DNA of 64,000 bases from contig NZ_CP080387.1 in the NCBI RefSeq assembly GCF_030036535.1, positions 2,170,001-2,234,000 on the forward strand. The letters run 5' to 3'. Positions 34,907 to 43,713 of the stretch are shown in pieces. Every line of letters begins with the position of its first letter. Positions within the stretch are counted from its first letter, which is position 1. Position numbers and translations under genes: made by a program. The stretch is from Agrobacterium cucumeris (lineage in GTDB: Bacteria; Pseudomonadota; Alphaproteobacteria; Rhizobiales; Rhizobiaceae). A model generated the notes under the pieces. That model was given only the letters and a program-made list of their open reading frames with translations, ran no database searches and was not told the origin of the DNA.

Positions 34907-35791
34907 ATGACATCCTATGTTCTGACAGTGGCCTGCAAATCGACCCGCGGCATCGTCGCCGCGATTTCCGGTTATCTGGCGGAAAAAGGCTGCAACATCG
35001 TCGACAGTTCGCAGTTCGACGATCTGGAAACCGGCAAGTTCTTCATGCGCGTCTCCTTCATTTCGGAAGAAGGCGCGTCCCTGCAGGCCATCACCGAGGG
35101 CTTTCAGCCCGTCGCGGAGAAATTCGGCATGCAGGCGGACATCTATCCGGATGGCCAGCGTATGAAGACATTGCTGATGGTGTCGCGTTTCGGCCATTGC
35201 CTCAACGACCTTCTCTACCGCTGGAAGATCGGCGCGCTGCCGATCGACATCGTCGGCGTCGTTTCCAACCATTTCGATTACCAGAAGGTCGTCGTTAATC
35301 ACGACATCCCCTTCCACCACATCAAGGTGACGAAGGAAAACAAGCCGAAGGCCGAAGCCCAGCTTATGGACCTGGTCGAGACCAGCGGCACGGAACTCGT
35401 CGTGCTGGCCCGTTACATGCAGGTTCTCTCCGATGACCTGTGCCGCAAGATGTCGGGCAAAATCATCAACATCCACCACTCCTTCCTCCCCTCCTTCAAG
35501 GGTGCCAACCCCTACAAGCAGGCCTATGAGCGCGGCGTGAAGCTGATCGGTGCGACAGCGCACTACGTCACCGCCGATCTCGACGAAGGCCCGATCATCG
35601 AACAGGACACGGTGCGCGTCACCCACGCGCAATCGGCCGAAGACTATGTCTCGCTTGGCCGCGACGTGGAAAGCCAGGTACTGGCCCGCGCTATCCACGC
35701 CCACATCCACCACCGCACCTTCATCAACGGTAACCGCACCGTGGTCTTCCCGCCAAGCCCGGGAAGTTATGCTTCGGAACGGATGGGGTGA
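34907..35791 (+). CDS. purU: PurU, formyltetrahydrofolate deformylase
   Basis: Hydrolyses 10-formyl-tetrahydrofolate to formate and tetrahydrofolate, balancing the one-carbon pool. Residues 1-80 are an ACT domain (VLTVACKSTRGIVAAISGYL). The catalytic formyltransferase-like part follows, with NIHHSFLPSFKGANPY, HYVTADLDEGPIIEQ and the conserved Asn, His and Asp. It is 294 residues. ATG 34907 has GAGGGA upstream and matches the family start; an ATG at 34781 gives a foreign N-terminus. Confidence 0.96.
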   Translation: MTSYVLTVACKSTRGIVAAISGYLAEKGCNIVDSSQFDDLETGKFFMRVSFISEEGASLQAITEGFQPVAEKFGMQADIYPDGQRMKTLLMVSRFGHCLNDLLYRWKIGALPIDIVGVVSNHFDYQKVVVNHDIPFHHIKVTKENKPKAEAQLMDLVETSGTELVVLARYMQVLSDDLCRKMSGKIINIHHSFLPSFKGANPYKQAYERGVKLIGATAHYVTADLDEGPIIEQDTVRVTHAQSAEDYVSLGRDVESQVLARAIHAHIHHRTFINGNRTVVFPPSPGSYASERMG

Positions 35792-35899
35792 GATAACGGC
35801 ACAGCCGAACTGAACGATGCGGAATTATTTTCACCAACCGGCAACCGAGCAACTCATGTAGCCGTTTCTTGACCGTAGCCCAACAGCGAGGTCATTCAC

Positions 35900-36229
35900 A
35901 TGAAAAAACTGGTCATTGCCGGCGCCGCGTTTCTCATCGCGGCAGGGTCTAGTTTTGCCCAACAGCCGCCTCCTCCGCCAACCCCGGGAGCAGCCGACGC
36001 CGGCCCCAGGGCAGATGCACCGCCCCCGCCGCCGCCCGGCCCTGATGGTCAGAAACATGCCGGTTGGCGGGATGGTCCGCACGGCAAGAGAATGCCGCCG
36101 CCATCCAAGGCAGCTCATTTCCGCCTGGAAGACGGCGAGCGCAAGATCGATGTGAAATGTGCTGACGATGAGCCGATGAAGGCCTGCGCAGACATCATGA
36201 TGCAAATCATCGACAAAATGAACGAATAA
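35900..36229 (+). CDS. Small exported Pro-rich protein of unknown function
   Basis: A 109-residue protein with a clear signal peptide (residues 1-20, ending SFA) and a Pro-rich stretch after cleavage (QQPPPPPTPG and PPPPPPGPDG). The C-terminal 45 residues are charged with two Cys (KCADDEPMKACADIM). I know no family for it. It begins 56 bases before the convergent stop of the TctE-like kinase gene. The position beside a sensor kinase may be accidental. Confidence 0.65.
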   Translation: MKKLVIAGAAFLIAAGSSFAQQPPPPPTPGAADAGPRADAPPPPPPGPDGQKHAGWRDGPHGKRMPPPSKAAHFRLEDGERKIDVKCADDEPMKACADIMMQIIDKMNE

Positions 36230-36283
36230 CGCCAGTCGATGTCCCATTGGGCATCATAGTGGGGCGGCTTTGAATGCGCCGCC

Positions 36284-37660
36284 TCACCTAAAGCGTATTC
36301 TTGCCCTCAAGCCCCGCCCGTCCGCCCCATCCTCCAGCGTTAGCCGCCCGCCGAACAGCCCGGCGATTTCCTCGACGATGGCAAGGCCGAGGCCGGCGCC
36401 GGGGGCGGCGTTTTCTTCGCCGCGGGCGAAGCGCTGGCGTACCATGGCCCGTTTTTCAGGCGGAATACCGGGGCCGTTATCTTCAACTTCCAGCCAGACC
36501 GTGCCCGTCTCCCTGCCGACACGCACGGTGACTTCCGCCCCACGCCCGGCATAGTTGATGGCATTGGAGACGAGGTTGCCGATCAGCTCGCCGATCAAGA
36601 GTGGTTCGGCAAGAATGGTCGCTTCGCCCTCGCCTTCGAAACCGAGATCAATGCCGGCGTCGGCCGCGCGCGGCACGAAATCGGCGGTCACGTTCTGCGC
36701 AACGGCCACGAGGTCTATCGCGGAAAAATCGTGTTTTTCGCTGGAGCCAGCGGCGTCGATATTGGCCATGCGCAGAAGCTGGGCAAGGATATGTTCGGCA
36801 TGCGCCACTGACGCGCCGCCCTTCAGCGCCGCCGCCTGCGCCTCCTCTAAACTTCCGGCACGGGCGGAAAGCGCTAGCTGGGTGCTGATGATGGCAAGCG
36901 GTGTGCGCAGCTGGTGGCTGGCATTGCCGGTGAAATGCCGGAGCGCATCGAGCGCCGATTGCAGCCGCACCATGAAGGAATTGACGGTCTCCACCAGATT
37001 TTCCACCTCCACCGGCACGGATTGACGGATGGGGTGCAGGTCGTTCGGGCTGCGCTCGGCAATGGCTTCGCTGAGCCGGTAAAGCGGCCTCAGCGAAATC
37101 GTCACCGCAATCCAGACGATGATCGCCGCCCCCACGATCATCAAAAGCAGCCGCAGCGCCGAACGCAGAATGATGGCCTGCGCCAGCTGGCTGCGGGCAA
37201 TGGTGGTTTCGGCGACCGTTACGGAAAACGGCACGGAATTGATGCCGGTGGAGGCAAAACGGCGGATAGCGGCAATACGGATCGGCTCGTCGCGAAACAC
37301 CGCATCGCGATAGGCGGGCGTATCGCCATTCGTGTTCTCCACCGTCGGCAGGTTCTGGTAACCGGTGAGGAATTGCCCGTTCGGCCCGTCGACACGGTAA
37401 AACACCCGATCCTGCGCCGCAGATGTCAGCATTTCCAGCGCGACATAGGGAATATCGACTTCCAGCGAGCCGTCTTCGGCCACCACCACCCGCTCGGCAA
37501 TGGCGAGCGCCGAACCTGAGAGCACCCGGTCGGAGACGACATTGGCGGTGTTGACCGCCTCGCGCCAGGTATCGGTCAGCGCAACACAGCCGATGATGGC
37601 GGTGGAGATGAGAAGCCAGCCTAGAAGTCGCCGCCTGAGCGAATAGGCGGCCTGTCTCAT
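36284..37660 (-). CDS. tctE: TctE-like sensor histidine kinase
   Basis: Inner-membrane two-component sensor, 458 residues. The N-terminal helix (12-30) and a second (about 165-188) enclose a periplasmic 2CSK_N-type domain of about 130 residues. The phospho-accepting His249 is in NASHQLRTPLA. The N-box is LIGELIGNLVSNAINYAGRG, the G1 box EDNGPGIPPEK, the G2 box GAGLGLAIVEE. It is the partner of the response regulator, which ends four bases into its start. The linked tctCBA genes suggest tricarboxylate sensing. Confidence 0.92.
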   Translation of the reverse strand: MRQAAYSLRRRLLGWLLISTAIIGCVALTDTWREAVNTANVVSDRVLSGSALAIAERVVVAEDGSLEVDIPYVALEMLTSAAQDRVFYRVDGPNGQFLTGYQNLPTVENTNGDTPAYRDAVFRDEPIRIAAIRRFASTGINSVPFSVTVAETTIARSQLAQAIILRSALRLLLMIVGAAIIVWIAVTISLRPLYRLSEAIAERSPNDLHPIRQSVPVEVENLVETVNSFMVRLQSALDALRHFTGNASHQLRTPLAIISTQLALSARAGSLEEAQAAALKGGASVAHAEHILAQLLRMANIDAAGSSEKHDFSAIDLVAVAQNVTADFVPRAADAGIDLGFEGEGEATILAEPLLIGELIGNLVSNAINYAGRGAEVTVRVGRETGTVWLEVEDNGPGIPPEKRAMVRQRFARGEENAAPGAGLGLAIVEEIAGLFGGRLTLEDGADGRGLRARIRFR

Positions 37661-38355
37661 TCAGCCATCTCCGGCAGCTTTTCCAGATAATAACCGATGC
37701 CGCGCGCCGTCTTCACCGTCAGCCCGTGGGGAGCGAGCCGCTTGCGCAGGCGGCTGACATATTGCTCGATGGCATTGGCGGAAATATCGTCGTCGAAGCC
37801 AGTGAGCGACTGTACGATCGCCTCCTTGGCGACCACCTTGCCTGCCCGCATGAACAGCACTTCCAGCAGCGCCACCTCGCGTGCCGGAATATCAAGCGGA
37901 CGCCCATCGGCCGAAAAGGTGCGCGATGTGAGATCAAACAGCACCTTGCCGAAACTGAGCGCCGAGGAGCGCAGGCCGGCATTGCGGCGCAGCAGCACCC
38001 GCACCCTTGCCTCGAATTCGGTAATGTCGAACGGCTTGATCATGTAGTCGTCGGCACCGAGATCGAGCCCCTTGACCTTTTCCTCCGGCGTACCGCGCGC
38101 CGTCAGGATCAACACCGCCGCCTTGTCCTGGCGCGAACGCATGGAGCGCAACACTTCGATACCGTCCATTTCCGGCAGGTTGAGATCGAGAATGACCAGA
38201 TCGAAACTTTCAGCCGCAATCGCCGCATCGGCGGAAGAGCCGTCGGAAACCACGTCCACCGCATAGCCACTGCCACGCAGCAGCGCCGAAAGACCTTCCG
38301 ACAGCACCTGATTGTCCTCGACCAGCAAAATACGCAAATCTTCCTCCTGCAGCAT
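37657..38355 (-). CDS. tctD: TctD-like OmpR-family response regulator
   Basis: A 232-residue response regulator. The receiver domain carries EDN (13-15), phospho-acceptor Asp57 (LVILDLNLPEMDG), and YMIKPFDITEFEAR with the conserved Lys. The winged helix (about 135-228) contains DIPAREVALLEVLFM and YVSRLRKRLAPHG. It should activate the tct genes in response to TctE. It is divergent from the solute-binding protein gene, with a 63-base gap between the two starts. Confidence 0.93.
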   Translation of the reverse strand: MLQEEDLRILLVEDNQVLSEGLSALLRGSGYAVDVVSDGSSADAAIAAESFDLVILDLNLPEMDGIEVLRSMRSRQDKAAVLILTARGTPEEKVKGLDLGADDYMIKPFDITEFEARVRVLLRRNAGLRSSALSFGKVLFDLTSRTFSADGRPLDIPAREVALLEVLFMRAGKVVAKEAIVQSLTGFDDDISANAIEQYVSRLRKRLAPHGLTVKTARGIGYYLEKLPEMAE

Positions 38356-38418
38356 TCCCGAGTTTAACCAAGCCCTTACCGCTTGTGAATGGCAAGCGCC
38401 TGCGGCATGATCTTTTCC

Positions 38419-39486
38419 ATGCGTATCTGTCTTCTTCTTTGCCTTTGTCTCTGCATGGCCTCACCCGCGCTTGCGCAGGTTGCCGTTTTTCCGGCCCCAT
38501 CAGGCAAGGCGGATGCGCAAACGCTGGTGGTCTATTCCTCTCTGGATGAACCTCTGGCAACGCCGATGATCGAGGGTTTCCAGAAGGCCAATCCTGATAT
38601 CGCCGTCCATTACGAGGATATGCTGACCGGCGAAATCTATGACCGCATCGTCAAGGAAACCGATGCCGGCAAACAGACCGCTGATTTCGCTTTCTCTTCC
38701 GCCATGGATCTGCAGGTAAAATTGAGCAATGACGGTTACGCCCAGCGCTCGGATCTCGCCATGAGCGCCCGCTGGCCCGCCTGGGCCAACTGGCGCAACA
38801 CCGCCTATGCGCTGACCTTCGAGCCGGCGGTCTTCGTGTATCACAAGCCGAGTTTCACCACCGAAAAGCCGCCCGCCACCCGCGCCGAATTCGTCAATTA
38901 CCTCGAACACCACGCCAAGGAGGTACATGGCCGCATCGCCACCTACGATATTGAGCGCTCCGGTGTCGGCTTCCTGTTCATGTCGCGGGACCAGGAGCAG
39001 TTCGGCGATATCTGGAGCGTGATCAAGGCCATGGGGGCCGCGGGCGTGAAGGTCTATTCCACCTCCTCGGCCATTCTGGAGCGCGTTTCCGACGGCCGCT
39101 TCGTGCTGGGCTATAATATTCTCGGCTCCTATGCGGCGGACTGGGCCTCACGCCACCCCGATGTCGGCATCGTCTTGCCCAAGGATTATACCGTGGTCAT
39201 GTCGCGCATCGGGCTGGTGCCGGAAGCCGCCGCCAATCCCGAACTCGGCCGCCGCTATCTCGAATTCTTCATGTCCAAGGAAGGCCAGACGATCATGGCC
39301 CGGCAATTGCAGATCCCGGCCGTCAGCCCGGAAGTGGCGGGCGAAAACACCGCCAACACCATGCAGGCCATCCACGGCGCACAATTGCGCCCGGTCCCCG
39401 TCAGCCCCGGCCTGATGGTCTATCTGGACCAGGTCAAGCGCAGCCGGCTGATCGAGCGCTGGAACGAGGCGTTGCGCTCGCAATAA
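38419..39486 (+). CDS. Periplasmic ABC-type solute-binding protein without its own transporter
   Basis: A 355-residue periplasmic binding protein of the ferric/PotD-like type (SBP_bac_6/13). The signal peptide ends near residue 20 (SPALA). The mature N-terminus TLVVYSSLDEPLATPMIEGF is typical of Fe(III) and phosphoglycerate-related binding proteins. No ABC ATPase or permease is adjacent. It is divergent from tctD with 63 bases between starts. Lone proteins of this kind beside TctDE-like systems may be co-sensors, as PgtC is in the phosphoglycerate system. ATG 38419 gives the signal peptide; 38389 does not. Confidence 0.82.
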   Translation: MRICLLLCLCLCMASPALAQVAVFPAPSGKADAQTLVVYSSLDEPLATPMIEGFQKANPDIAVHYEDMLTGEIYDRIVKETDAGKQTADFAFSSAMDLQVKLSNDGYAQRSDLAMSARWPAWANWRNTAYALTFEPAVFVYHKPSFTTEKPPATRAEFVNYLEHHAKEVHGRIATYDIERSGVGFLFMSRDQEQFGDIWSVIKAMGAAGVKVYSTSSAILERVSDGRFVLGYNILGSYAADWASRHPDVGIVLPKDYTVVMSRIGLVPEAAANPELGRRYLEFFMSKEGQTIMARQLQIPAVSPEVAGENTANTMQAIHGAQLRPVPVSPGLMVYLDQVKRSRLIERWNEALRSQ

Positions 39487-39517
39487 AGGGTTGAGAATGC
39501 CGAGTGCTGGAGTTCTC

Positions 39518-39633
39518 CTCATCCCTGTGCTTGTCACAGGGATCCAGCCAGCCCAAGTCCTTGGGCTGAGAGGAGTCCTTACGTCACGCAGACGCGCGCC
39601 GGCTGGATTCCTGTGACAAGCACAGGAATGAGG
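39518..39633. repeat. Mosaic palindromic repeat (family A, copy 4)
   Basis: Arms ATCCCTGTGCTTGTCACAGG and GATTCCTGTGACAAGCACAGG flank the module CCCAAGTCCTTGGGCTGAGA then GACGCGCGCCGG. It matches the 33654 copy base by base in the left arm except for single changes. The remainder of the gap to tctC (39634-39934, about 300 bases) holds no gene; it contains the likely tctC promoter. Confidence 0.92.
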
Positions 39634-39934
39634 GTGGAGTGAGCGTCCAAAGCACAAAGCAAAGTCGCAGCACACACCGTTGTGGACGTCCGGCACAAAT
39701 TAATAGAGAGTAAATGCGCAAGGACTTGCGTAGCGTCAGTTAGATGACAGCTTTTTGTGATGCTCTGCAATCCTTCTTCATTCCGTGGAGGCGGAAGAAG
39801 ATGCGGGAGGAAATCTTGAGGATTGCCAAGGCCCTGCGCTGAGTTCTCAGCGCCGGCACAGATGCGCCCTGAAGCCCCCTTCCGCATAAACGAAAAACGA
39901 CGCCCAAAAGGGCATCCTGAGGAGGGTTTTCTAA

Positions 39935-40879
39935 GTGAAACATTTTCTTATCGGCACATTTCTGGCGGGCGTGATCGCTCTTCCGGCGGTTGCAGCGGAT
40001 TACACCATCATTGCCCCGGCCAACCCCGGCGGCGGCTGGGACCAGACCGCACGTTCCCTGCAGACCGTGCTGCAGGAAGAAGGCATTTCCAAGAGCGTTC
40101 AGGTGCAGAACGTACCGGGCGCCGGCGGCACCATCGGTCTTGCGCAGTTCGCCAGCCAGCAGAAGGGCAACCCGAACGCCCTCATCGTCGGCGGTTACGT
40201 GATGGTCGGCGCGATCCTCACCAACAAGTCGCCCGTCACCCTCAATGAAGTGACGCCGATCGCCCGCCTGACCGGCGAATATGAAGCCATCGTCGTTCCG
40301 GCATCTTCGCCGCTGAAGACCATCGGCGACCTCGTCGACCAGCTCAAGAAGGACCCGGGCAGCGTTTCCTGGGGCGGCGGCTCTGCGGGCGGCACCGACC
40401 ATATCGCCGTTGGCCTGATCGCCAAGGCGGCCGGTGTTGATCCGACCAAGATCAACTACATCGCTTATTCCGGTGGCGGCGAAGCGCTTGCCTCGATCCT
40501 CGGCTCGCAGGTCACGGCCGGCATTTCGAGCTACGGCGAATTCGAAAGCCAGGTCAAGGCCGGCACGCTGCGCCTGCTCGCCGTTTCCAGCGAAGAGAAG
40601 CTGGAAGGCGTTGACGCACCGACGCTGAAGGAAAGCGGCCTTGATGTCGTCGTCCAGAACTGGCGCATGGTCGCCGCTGCTCCCGGCCTGACACCGGAAC
40701 AGGAAAAGGCCGTTAGTGCAGACGTCGAAAAGCTGGCGAAATCCGCCAAGTGGCAGGAAACCCTGAAGACCAAGAGCTGGATGGACACCTACCTTTCCGG
40801 CGACGAGTTCAAGGCACAGCTTGCCAAGGACACTGCCGCTACCGAAACGATCCTCAAAGACATCGGACTGGTAAAATGA
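39935..40879 (+). CDS. tctC: TctC-like tripartite tricarboxylate periplasmic binding protein
   Basis: Periplasmic component of a TTT-type tricarboxylate importer. It starts with GTG at 39935, with GGAGG 14 bases upstream (39920). The signal peptide spans about residues 1-20 (VIALPAVAA). The mature motif YTIIAPANPGGGWDQTARSLQ is the TctC signature and GGTIGLAQF follows. It is 314 residues. The stop overlaps tctB by four bases. Confidence 0.95.
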   Translation: MKHFLIGTFLAGVIALPAVAADYTIIAPANPGGGWDQTARSLQTVLQEEGISKSVQVQNVPGAGGTIGLAQFASQQKGNPNALIVGGYVMVGAILTNKSPVTLNEVTPIARLTGEYEAIVVPASSPLKTIGDLVDQLKKDPGSVSWGGGSAGGTDHIAVGLIAKAAGVDPTKINYIAYSGGGEALASILGSQVTAGISSYGEFESQVKAGTLRLLAVSSEEKLEGVDAPTLKESGLDVVVQNWRMVAAAPGLTPEQEKAVSADVEKLAKSAKWQETLKTKSWMDTYLSGDEFKAQLAKDTAATETILKDIGLVK

Positions 40880-41370
40880 GCCAGGGTTCCAACCCTTCTG
40901 AGCATCAAAAGCGCCGCCCTGATTGGGCGGCGCTGGCGATCGCCGTCTTCCTCGTTCTCATTGCCTGCGTGATCTTCTGGGACAGCGCGCGTCTCGCCAG
41001 CGTCACCGGTTATTCGCCGGTCGGCCCGGCAACCGTGCCTTATGCCATAGGCTTCTGTCTTGTCGGCCTGGCGCTCTGGACAGCCGTTGAGGCCTGGCGC
41101 GGTGATTTTCCCGAACGCGACAGGCAGGAAATCGCTCCGGTCGTCTGGGTCATTGCCGGTCTCGCCGCGCAGATGCTGCTACTGAATGTGGCGGGTTTCT
41201 CCATTGCCACGGGTCTGCTTTTCGCCTTCACGGCGCGCGCCTTCGGCAAACGCAAACTCTGGTATTCGATCCCCATCGGCATCGTTCTGAGCTTTGCGAT
41301 CTGGTTCATTTTTGCGCGCCTGCTGCAGCTTTCGCTGCCCGCCGGCCCCCTGGAACGGCTGTTCTTCTAA
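40876..41370 (+). CDS. tctB: TctB-like small membrane subunit
   Basis: A 164-residue integral membrane protein with four predicted helices (for example LAIAVFLVLIACVIFWDSAR near residue 20 and IVLSFAIWFIFARLLQLSL near the end). It is the small subunit of a tripartite tricarboxylate transporter. ATG 40876 overlaps the tctC stop (ATGA). An earlier ATG in the same frame (40750) would lie inside tctC. Confidence 0.92.
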   Translation: MSQGSNPSEHQKRRPDWAALAIAVFLVLIACVIFWDSARLASVTGYSPVGPATVPYAIGFCLVGLALWTAVEAWRGDFPERDRQEIAPVVWVIAGLAAQMLLLNVAGFSIATGLLFAFTARAFGKRKLWYSIPIGIVLSFAIWFIFARLLQLSLPAGPLERLFF

Positions 41371-41475
41371 CAGCCATTCCGACCAAATTCGAGATCACAG
41401 GAAACCGCAGGCGCGCGATGACGCACGCCAGCCGTTCCGCCCGCCCATCGGGTCCACTTTGGGGGACATCTGTCC

Positions 41476-42993
41476 ATGAGTACGTTTGAATTCCTGCTGC
41501 ACGGTCTTGAGGTTGCTGCCCAACCCATGAACCTGCTTTATGCGCTGATCGGCGTCACGCTCGGCACCGCCGTCGGCGTTCTGCCCGGCATCGGGCCTGC
41601 GCTGACCGTGGCGCTGCTTCTGCCCGTCACCTACAGGCTCGACCCCGCCGGTTCGCTCATCATGTTCGCCGGTATCTATTATGGCGGCATGTATGGCGGA
41701 TCGACCACCTCGATCCTGCTCAACACGCCGGGCGAAAGCGCCTCGATCGTCACAGCGCTCGAAGGCAACAAGATGGCCCGCAAGGGTAGAGGCGGCCCGG
41801 CGCTGGCCACCGCCGCCATCGGCTCTTTCGTCGCCGGCCTGATCGCCACCATCGCGCTCGCCTTCATCGCGCCCTATATCGTCAAGCTGGCGCTGGTCTT
41901 CGGCCCGCGTGAATATTTCGCGCTGATGGTGCTCGCCTTCGTCACCGTTTCCTCCGCTTTCGGAGATTCGGCACTGCGCGGCCTCACCTCGCTGTTCATC
42001 GGTTTTGCGCTTGCCATCGTCGGCATCGACCAGCTGACCGGCCAGACCCGCATGAGCTTCGGCATTCCCGATCTGCTCGACGGTGTGGAAGTGACGACGC
42101 TTGCGGTTGCCATGTTCGCCATCGGCGAAACGCTGTTCATCGTCGCCCAGGGCAGTACCGGCCCCGACAAGGTCGAAGCCGTCAAGGGCTCGGTCTGGAT
42201 GAGCGCGCAGGACTGGGCACGCTCCTGGAAAGCCTGGTTGCGCGGCACGCTGATCGGCTTCCCCATCGGCGCCATGCCGGCAGGCGGTGCTGAAATCGGC
42301 ACCTTCCTGTCCTACGCCACCGAAAAGAAGCTGACCAAATATCCGGAAGAATTCGGTCATGGCGCCATCGAAGGCGTGGCCGGTCCGGAAGCCGCCAACA
42401 ATGCGTCCGCCGCCGGCACGCTGGTGCCACTGCTCACACTCGGCCTGCCGACCACGGCAACCGCCGCCATCATGCTCGCCGGCTTCCAGCAATATGGTCT
42501 GCAGCCCGGCCCGTTGCTGTTCGCCACCAATCCGCAGCTCGTCTGGGGCCTGATCGCCAGCCTGTTCATCGCCAACCTGATGCTGCTGGTGCTCAACCTG
42601 CCGCTCGTCGGCCTGTGGGTGAAGCTGCTGACCATTCCGAAGCCCTGGCTCTACGCGGGTATTCTGCTGTTTGCGACACTCGGCACCATCGGCGCCAACC
42701 CGTCGGTCTTCGAACTCGGCATGCTGCTCGCCTTCGGTATCCTCGGCTATATCATGCGCATCTTCGGTTATCCGATTGCGCCTGCGGTCGTTGGTCTCAT
42801 CCTCGGCCCACTTGCCGAACAGCAGCTGCGCCGTGCACTTGCCATCGGCCAGGGCGACCCGACGGTGCTGTTCACTTCGCCGATTGCTGTTGGCCTGTTC
42901 ATCGTTGCGGCAGCCGCCTTCATCATCCCGCTGATCATGCGTATCCGCGGCCGTGGCGAGGTGCTGACGCAGCTTGCCGCCAACGAAGACTGA
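41476..42993 (+). CDS. tctA: TctA-like large membrane subunit
   Basis: A 505-residue permease of 11-12 helices that carries citrate-like tricarboxylates with Na+ or H+. The motif [20 protein letters not shown] (about residues 34-53) is a TctA signature, and [18 protein letters not shown] follows. [20 protein letters not shown] and [20 protein letters not shown] mark the second half, an internal repeat of the first. It begins 105 bases after tctB. A terminator follows. Confidence 0.96.
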   Translation: MSTFEFLLHGLEVAAQPMNLLYALIGVTLGTAVGVLPGIGPALTVALLLPVTYRLDPAGSLIMFAGIYYGGMYGGSTTSILLNTPGESASIVTALEGNKMARKGRGGPALATAAIGSFVAGLIATIALAFIAPYIVKLALVFGPREYFALMVLAFVTVSSAFGDSALRGLTSLFIGFALAIVGIDQLTGQTRMSFGIPDLLDGVEVTTLAVAMFAIGETLFIVAQGSTGPDKVEAVKGSVWMSAQDWARSWKAWLRGTLIGFPIGAMPAGGAEIGTFLSYATEKKLTKYPEEFGHGAIEGVAGPEAANNASAAGTLVPLLTLGLPTTATAAIMLAGFQQYGLQPGPLLFATNPQLVWGLIASLFIANLMLLVLNLPLVGLWVKLLTIPKPWLYAGILLFATLGTIGANPSVFELGMLLAFGILGYIMRIFGYPIAPAVVGLILGPLAEQQLRRALAIGQGDPTVLFTSPIAVGLFIVAAAAFIIPLIMRIRGRGEVLTQLAANED

Positions 42994-43019
42994 GAAACCA
43001 CGAACCTCCCAAGGCAACT

Positions 43020-43051
43020 GGCCCCGTATCTTCGGATGCGGGGCCTTTTTT
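43020..43051 (+). terminator. Intrinsic terminator of tctCBA, with a UUCG loop
   Basis: GGCCCCGTATC-TTCG-GATGCGGGGCC followed by six T residues. The stem is 11 bases with one T-G wobble and a very stable C(UUCG)G tetraloop. It is 27 bases past the tctA stop. Confidence 0.95.
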
Positions 43052-43122
43052 ATTCACGCCAACGGGATATGTGGCACATGTGCAGCCGTGATAGGATCAC
43101 TCTCCAAACCTGGGAGAAAAAC

Positions 43123-43383
43123 ATGCGCACGATCGCGATCATGATGGTTCTGGCCCTTGCCGGCTGCTCCACCGCCGCCCCCGATGTGGAACCCATTCCC
43201 GGCAGTATCACCTATGGCGGGCAACCCCGTACCAAACTCACCAAATCCCCCATCGGCAGCACGCTCAGCAATGAATTTGTCATGGAGGATGGGCGGTTTG
43301 CCGTGGAAACCTATCGGGTGCAGCCGGACCGGTCGCTGAAGCTGGAGAGGCGCGAAATTGTTGGTGACTGGCCGCCGGATTGA
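43123..43383 (+). CDS. Small predicted lipoprotein
   Basis: An 86-residue protein with a lipobox (residues 11-15, LALAGC) and a mature domain of about 70 residues with the pattern SITYGGQPRTKLTKSPIGS and a charged C-terminus. Function unknown. ATG 43123 is preferred because a GGGAGAA ribosome site lies 5 bases upstream; an ATG at 43036 would not give a signal peptide. Confidence 0.75.
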   Translation: MRTIAIMMVLALAGCSTAAPDVEPIPGSITYGGQPRTKLTKSPIGSTLSNEFVMEDGRFAVETYRVQPDRSLKLERREIVGDWPPD

Positions 43384-43456
43384 CAGCGGCTGTCACGTTG
43401 GTCGTGATGGGTAAAAGGCACCGACAAAATTGACGCCGGCCTTTCCTTCCCCTCAA

Positions 43457-43531
43457 CGTCATCCTCGGACTTGATCCGAGGATCCATCACCACCGCCGCA
43501 TTGGATCCTCGGATCAAGTCCGAGGATGACG
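43457..43531. repeat. Palindromic arm of family A without the core (copy 5)
   Basis: CGTCATCCTCGGACTTGATC and its complement GATCAAGTCCGAGGATGACG flank a 22-base unmatched spacer. It is the outer-arm hairpin seen at the ends of other family A elements, for example the GTCATCCTCGGGCTTGACCC arm at 24556. It has no central module. It is in the gap between the lipoprotein gene and the siderophore operon. The rest of that gap (43532-43713) holds only regulatory sites. Confidence 0.88.
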
Positions 43532-43586
43532 GGGAAGAGGTTCGAGCAGATGTTTCATCTGCCCCCACATTTCCCGCTCACCGCAA

Positions 43587-43603
43587 TTCAGAACCGTTCT
43601 AAA
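43587..43603. promoter_or_regulatory. Candidate Irr (ICE-type) box before the siderophore ABC operon
   Basis: TTCAGAACCGTTCTAAA is a dyad of AGAAC and GTTCT around a single C, and the outer TT and AA pair as well (7 of 8 arm positions). It resembles the Irr box seen in rhizobia (TTTAGAA-n-TTCTAAA). It lies about 110 bases before the GTG start of the binding protein. Confidence 0.5.
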
Positions 43604-43640
43604 ACATATTTTTGATTTCCGCCGACCTTGTCAATAAAGC

Positions 43641-43655
43641 TGATAACGAACATCA
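43641..43655. promoter_or_regulatory. Candidate RirA box (TGA-N9-TCA) before the siderophore ABC operon
   Basis: TGA at 43641-43643 and TCA at 43653-43655 with nine bases between match the RirA-type iron-responsive operator. It is 38 bases downstream of the candidate Irr box and 59 bases before the binding-protein start. The motif is short and common, but position favours function. Confidence 0.55.
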
Positions 43656-43713
43656 AGTTAACCCGACGGAAAGCTTTCCGCCGGTCCGGAACCATATTGC
43701 AAGGGACATATTC

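Noticed and set aside
41395..43017. 540-codon open frame on the minus strand
   Set aside because: It is antisense to tctA, which has complete family motifs.
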